10,026 nucleotides of DNA, from the NCBI GenBank assembly GCA_934654605.1, contig CAKUGH010000057.1, forward strand, positions 1-10,026. The letters are read 5' to 3'. Within the stretch, counting starts at the first letter, position 1. Every line of letters starts with the position of its first letter. A program made the position numbers and the translations under genes. This DNA comes from an uncultured Collinsella sp. Its GTDB lineage: Bacteria > Actinomycetota > Coriobacteriia > Coriobacteriales > Coriobacteriaceae. Shown one piece after another: positions 7,367 to 10,026 of this stretch. The notes beneath the pieces were generated by a model. It had not been told where the DNA came from. It did not search any database and worked only from the letters and a program-made list of their open reading frames with translations.

Positions 7367-7394
7367 AAAAAAGCCCGGACGCATGCGCCCGGGC
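7367..7394 (-). terminator. Canonical intrinsic terminator between the deglycase gene and EIIA
   Basis: GCCCGG (7373-7378) pairs with CCGGGC (7389-7394), with one mismatch and a further CGC/GCG inner stem around a two-base loop. Six U's (7372-7367) follow at once on the minus strand. It begins 25 bases after the deglycase stop. The EIIA ATG is only 30 bases past the U-tract, so no ordinary promoter fits between. Partial readthrough would give more deglycase than transporter. Hairpin and U-tract are seen; the stoichiometry effect is inferred. Confidence 0.85.
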
Positions 7395-7419
7395 AGGGTG
7401 CTTCTTGCTTAGCAGTCGA

Positions 7420-8481
7420 TTAGTAGTCGAACTGGTGATAGTAACGACGGTAGTTGAGGTTGTGCTTAGTGACCGTCTCGTAGTAGGCAGCGAGTCGATC
7501 GGTGACCAGCGAGGAAAGGATCCACGGAGACACGATGACACGGAACTCGTCGTCAAGGCCCGGGATGGCGAACTCGGCGGTGTCGATGATGTTGATGTCG
7601 GTGTCGCCGGTCACGCCACGGTTGAGGAAGGCGCGGACACGCTCGTCGAGCTTACGGTTCTCGTCCTCGCCCATGAACAGGAACACGGGCACGCCCGGCT
7701 CCACGAGCTCCAGGGTGCCGTGGAAGAAGTCCGCCGAGGTGATGTAGCGGGTGCGCTTCCACTGCATCTCCTCCAGGATGCACATCGAGAAGAGGATGGT
7801 CTCGCCCCAGAGGGCACCGGAGCCGATGAACATGGTGTAGGGCGCGAGGGCATACTTTTTCGCGAGCTCCTCGGCACGCGGCTCGAAGCTCTTGCGAATG
7901 TCGACCAGGTGGGTCCAAACATCCTTGGTCTGCTCAATGAACTTGTCGAACTGCGGGAAGCAGCCGCGGCGGTTGAGGAGGCGCAGGCCGAAGCAGTCGG
8001 CGAGGTAGTAGCCCATCTCGCAGCCGCCGTTACCGTGATCGGAGGCCATCTTGACGCAGTTCTCGGCGCCGACAGCCTGGCCGATGGGGCCCTCGGGCTT
8101 GGTCATGGCGTAGACGCGGATGCCCTTTTCCTTCATCTTGTTGACGGCCTCGAGGACCTCGGGGGTGGTGCCGGACTCGGAGGCGGTGAGCACGACGGAC
8201 TTCTCGGTCATGCGCTTGTGGCCCATAACGTTCCACTCGGCGGCGTGGATCAGGTAGACCTCCAGGTCGCGGTCGCCGAACTTGTTCATGAGGTACTCGA
8301 GCTGCATAAACTCGTCCCAGGTGCCGCCCACGCCCATCAGGAAGACGGCGTCGTAGCCCTCGTCGGCGACCTTGTCGGCGAGCGACGTCATCTTCTTGCC
8401 GGTCTCGTAGACGTTCTTGCCGTCCTCGACGTAGCCCTCCTGGCTAAAGTGCATGATCTCGATCTTCTCGGTTTCCTTCAT
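7420..8481 (-). CDS. SIS-domain fructosamine-6-phosphate deglycase (FrlB/GfrF/FraB-like)
   Basis: Family members split a 6-phosphorylated Amadori compound into glucose 6-phosphate and the free amine or amino acid in the cytoplasm. The 353-residue product has two SIS domains. The first contains VFLMGVGGTWDEF (46-58) and the sugar-phosphate motif SESGTTPE (101-108); the second starts near YTMFIGSGALWGE (215-227). E238 and H254 (DFFHGTLELVEPGVP) lie 16 residues apart, as do the Glu and His identified as catalytic in FraB. The end, NYRRYYHQFDY, mirrors FrlB's RRYY ending. The ATG at 8479-8481 has an AAAGGACA ribosome binding site. A longer in-frame start would run back through the -10 box. It heads the PTS operon. 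The deglycase assignment is strong; which amine is released cannot be told. A glucosamine-type SIS isomerase is less likely. Confidence 0.85.
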   Translation of the reverse strand: MKETEKIEIMHFSQEGYVEDGKNVYETGKKMTSLADKVADEGYDAVFLMGVGGTWDEFMQLEYLMNKFGDRDLEVYLIHAAEWNVMGHKRMTEKSVVLTASESGTTPEVLEAVNKMKEKGIRVYAMTKPEGPIGQAVGAENCVKMASDHGNGGCEMGYYLADCFGLRLLNRRGCFPQFDKFIEQTKDVWTHLVDIRKSFEPRAEELAKKYALAPYTMFIGSGALWGETILFSMCILEEMQWKRTRYITSADFFHGTLELVEPGVPVFLFMGEDENRKLDERVRAFLNRGVTGDTDINIIDTAEFAIPGLDDEFRVIVSPWILSSLVTDRLAAYYETVTKHNLNYRRYYHQFDY

Positions 8482-8502
8482 GGTTTGTCCTTTCTGTCCT
8501 GC

Positions 8503-8523
8503 ACGCGACTCTATACATCGCGT
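8503..8523 (-). other. Small hairpin in the deglycase mRNA leader
   Basis: ACGCGA (8503-8508) pairs with TCGCGT (8518-8523) around a nine-base loop. It would lie within the roughly 50-base leader between the likely transcription start and the ribosome binding site. Six G/C-rich pairs could stabilise the 5' end; no regulatory role can be shown. Confidence 0.35.
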
Positions 8524-8538
8524 TTCTTTTCGATACCA

Positions 8539-8568
8539 ATTATAGACATACACCCAACGTGTTTTTAA
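8539..8568 (-). promoter_or_regulatory. Sigma-70-type promoter of the deglycase-PTS operon
   Basis: A perfect TATAAT lies at 8539-8544 (minus strand). Eighteen bases upstream is a weak -35-like TTAAAA (8563-8568) that falls inside one arm of the inverted repeat. The poor -35 and the overlap suggest a controlled promoter. Transcription would begin around 8531-8533, about 50 bases before the deglycase ATG. Confidence 0.65.
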
Positions 8569-8633
8569 TACCACTTTGCAATCTGCGCCGATCCTCGGTG
8601 AACGGTCGAAATTCTCGGGTGAGTGGTATTAAA
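8564..8633. promoter_or_regulatory. Perfect 12-bp inverted repeat, likely operator pair
   Basis: TTTAATACCACT (8564-8575) and AGTGGTATTAAA (8622-8633) are exact reverse complements, 46 bases apart. The inner TGGTAT half occurs once more, as TTGGTATC on the minus strand, overlapping the -10 (about 8532-8539). The near arm overlaps the -35 region of the deglycase promoter. TGGTAT-type halves are typical of GntR/HutC regulators of sugar and amine operons, but no regulator gene is in the window. Symmetry is seen; the regulator class is a guess. Confidence 0.6.
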
Positions 8634-8651
8634 TTAGAATTAGATGTATAT

Positions 8652-9866
8652 CTAGCACTCTCGGCGCTTCCCCTGCGTGACAAAGAACAGCGTTCCTACC
8701 AGCGCAATGATTGTCGAAGCTCCAAACAGCACCGTCTGAACGCCCAAGGCCTCCGCCAAAAACGGAGCGGCCAGCAACGGCAGCACGCCGGCACTCATCA
8801 GACCAAAACGTACAAAGCCCGTGATGCGGCCCAGGTATTTGATGTCCGCGCGCTCCTGAATCAGGATCATCTGGAGCGGCTCCAGGAAACCCCACGCCAA
8901 GCCGTTGATCGCCTGGCCGATAATCGCTACCCCCAGCATATCCGTGCCCACGTACACCATGGACCCAATGCCCACCGTCATGAGCGACCCGAGCAACAGG
9001 CGCAGGTTGACATGGCGAGCCGAAAGCTTGGTCAGGGCGAAGGCACCCACCGAAGAGGTAAGGCCCACGACCGAGGACAGCCATCCCAGCCAGACGATAT
9101 CCACATTGAGCACATCGCGATAGAACAGCGACTCCAACGAATCGAACGCGCCAAACGCAAAGAAGCCCAAAAAGCCCGAGATAAAGATGAGACGCAGATC
9201 GTGGTTGCAAAACGTGAGCCGGGCACCCTCGACCATGCCTCCAAAGATGCCGCCCTTCTGCTTCTCCGCCTTTGGGGGAACCACGCTCTCATGGCAGCCC
9301 AGAGAAAGCACCGCGGCCACACCCATCATTGCCGCCATAAGCAGATAGACAGACTGCGTGGCAAAGCAGCTCACGATGGCACCGCCAAGCAGCGGACCGG
9401 CGGTATAGGCGATGTTGCTGTAGAAGACCATCAGGCCGTTCACACGCGTGCGGCCCTCGGTGGTCGACTCAAGATAGCCCGGAAACGCATGCGTGCAGGT
9501 GTTAATAAAACCGCCCGCAAGTCCCAAAACGCATGCGGCAAACACCAGCCCGGGAACGGACAACGGCGCCAGGCCAATGCCGAGGGACAGCACCGCCGTG
9601 ATCACGCATGTCACAAACGACGTGCGGCGCGGACCAAAGCGGTCGATAACCGAGCCCGACACCATATTGCCCACCGAGGTCGTGAGGTTGCGCACGAGCG
9701 TGATGGCGGCGACCAAAAAGGCGGTGCCCGCCAAATCATACGTAGCAGCCCCGATAAGCCCCAAAAAGTACACCGCGTTGTTGGCGCACCACTGCAGGGA
9801 CTCAATAAGAATCAGCCTGACTTCCGCCGGCGTCAGGCGCATTGCTTCGCGATCCTTCGCGAACAT
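8652..9866 (-). CDS. Major facilitator superfamily transporter, substrate unknown
   Basis: This 404-residue integral membrane protein has the hydrophobic pattern of a 12-helix MFS carrier. The motif-A-like loop GNMVSGSVIDRFGPRR (66-81) sits between helices 2 and 3. A soluble central loop (about 191-222, with PPKAEKQKGG) separates the two six-helix halves. Another GP pair in helix 5 (TAGPLLGGA, 155-163) is often seen in efflux-type carriers. The ATG at 9864-9866 has an excellent AAAGGAG ribosome binding site. An earlier in-frame start would lie inside the terminator. It sits between a PTS EIID end and the deglycase operon, all on one strand, so it may export a product such as a released amine, or be unrelated. 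I cannot name the substrate. Confidence 0.85.
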   Translation of the reverse strand: MFAKDREAMRLTPAEVRLILIESLQWCANNAVYFLGLIGAATYDLAGTAFLVAAITLVRNLTTSVGNMVSGSVIDRFGPRRTSFVTCVITAVLSLGIGLAPLSVPGLVFAACVLGLAGGFINTCTHAFPGYLESTTEGRTRVNGLMVFYSNIAYTAGPLLGGAIVSCFATQSVYLLMAAMMGVAAVLSLGCHESVVPPKAEKQKGGIFGGMVEGARLTFCNHDLRLIFISGFLGFFAFGAFDSLESLFYRDVLNVDIVWLGWLSSVVGLTSSVGAFALTKLSARHVNLRLLLGSLMTVGIGSMVYVGTDMLGVAIIGQAINGLAWGFLEPLQMILIQERADIKYLGRITGFVRFGLMSAGVLPLLAAPFLAEALGVQTVLFGASTIIALVGTLFFVTQGKRREC

Positions 9867-9882
9867 ACGAACTCCTTTATAC

Positions 9883-9920
9883 AAAAAGGGATGGAGGGCG
9901 CAGGCCTGCTCCATCCCTTT
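9883..9920 (-). terminator. Strong intrinsic terminator after the upstream EIID gene
   Basis: AAAGGGATGGAG (9885-9896) and CTCCATCCCTTT (9909-9920) pair perfectly over 12 bp around a 12-base loop that itself contains the palindrome CAGGCCTG. A run of U's follows the GGG/CCC core on the minus strand (9887-9883). It lies 29 bases after the upstream EIID stop, and only 16 bases before the MFS ATG. Confidence 0.85.
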
Positions 9921-9949
9921 GCAAGGTCGATAAAACGTTGCTGCAGGCT

Positions 9950-10026
9950 TTACGCCAGCACGCCGAAGAACGCGCCGACGATGCCCACGACCATGGTGGC
10001 CACGATCAGCACCATGGGGTTGATCT
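9950..10026 (-). CDS. PTS mannose-family subunit IID, last 24 residues (cut by window edge)
   Basis: The visible tail reads INPMVLIVATMVVGIVGAFF-GVLA and then TAA. It closely matches the end of the complete EIID in this window, where MNPLLIMLVILLVSIAGAFF-GVLGVQ closes the protein. Both have an NP pair, one hydrophobic helix and a GAFFGVL ending. The rest of the gene lies beyond base 10026. It shows that a second mannose-family PTS locus ends just upstream, on the same strand, and is closed by a strong terminator. Only 24 residues are available, so the assignment rests on this one similarity. Confidence 0.75.
   Translation of the reverse strand, partial: INPMVLIVATMVVGIVGAFFGVLA

Noticed and set aside
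7405..8568. Plus-strand open frame of 387 codons
   Set aside because: It is antisense to the deglycase gene and rich in Val/Leu/Gly/Glu from reversed codons; it runs through the terminator and promoter of the real gene.
8482..8574. Longer deglycase with 31 extra N-terminal residues
   Set aside because: The extension would contain the TATAAT box and leader, and the later ATG has the ribosome binding site and the family N-terminus.
9866..9882. TATAAA as a -10 promoter box for the MFS gene
   Set aside because: It merges with the AAAGGAG ribosome binding site, has no -35 at the right distance, and would give an almost leaderless mRNA.
1..10026. Mobile elements, CRISPR arrays, tRNA or rRNA genes
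   Set aside because: No transposase, integrase, direct-repeat array, cloverleaf or rRNA-like stretch was found on either strand.

Overview
The window looks like a Coriobacteriia chromosome, most likely Collinsella or a close relative. The reasons are the high GC content, dominance of G/C-ending codons, strong GGAGG-type ribosome binding sites and a mannose-family PTS next to amino-acid biosynthesis genes. The genus is an inference from style and gene content; no marker gene settles it. Every convincing gene reads on the minus strand, so transcription runs from base 10026 down to base 1. There are no tRNA, rRNA, CRISPR or insertion-sequence features.

Right end (about 8650-10026): the last 24 codons of a mannose-family PTS EIID from another, mostly unseen, PTS locus, a strong intrinsic terminator, then an MFS transporter of unknown substrate. 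Middle (about 3887-8650): an AT-rich control region with a perfect 12-bp inverted repeat and a consensus TATAAT box. It drives a SIS-domain sugar-phosphate deglycase, then EIIA, EIIB, EIIC and EIID of one mannose-family PTS, then a FrlC-like TIM-barrel epimerase. The deglycase has the FrlB/FraB layout, including a Glu and a His 16 residues apart that match the catalytic pair known in that family. Together these suggest a system for Amadori compounds (fructosamines such as fructoselysine or glucoselysine). The PTS would import and 6-phosphorylate the glycated amine, the SIS enzyme would cleave it to hexose 6-phosphate plus amine, and the epimerase would interconvert epimeric forms. No fructosamine kinase is present, as expected when the PTS phosphorylates the substrate.

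Left end (1-3675): a histidine biosynthesis operon in the order hisZ-hisG fusion, hisD, hisC (cut by the window edge). The first enzyme is unusual because the HisZ regulatory subunit and the short-form HisG catalytic subunit are one 571-residue polypeptide.

A recurring feature is the placement of strong hairpins, several with U-tracts, just upstream of the ribosome binding site of the next gene (before the MFS gene, EIIA, the epimerase, hisZG, and in the hisZG-hisD gap). In the first three cases there is no room for a promoter between hairpin and start codon. Those genes probably depend on readthrough, controlled antitermination or RNA processing.
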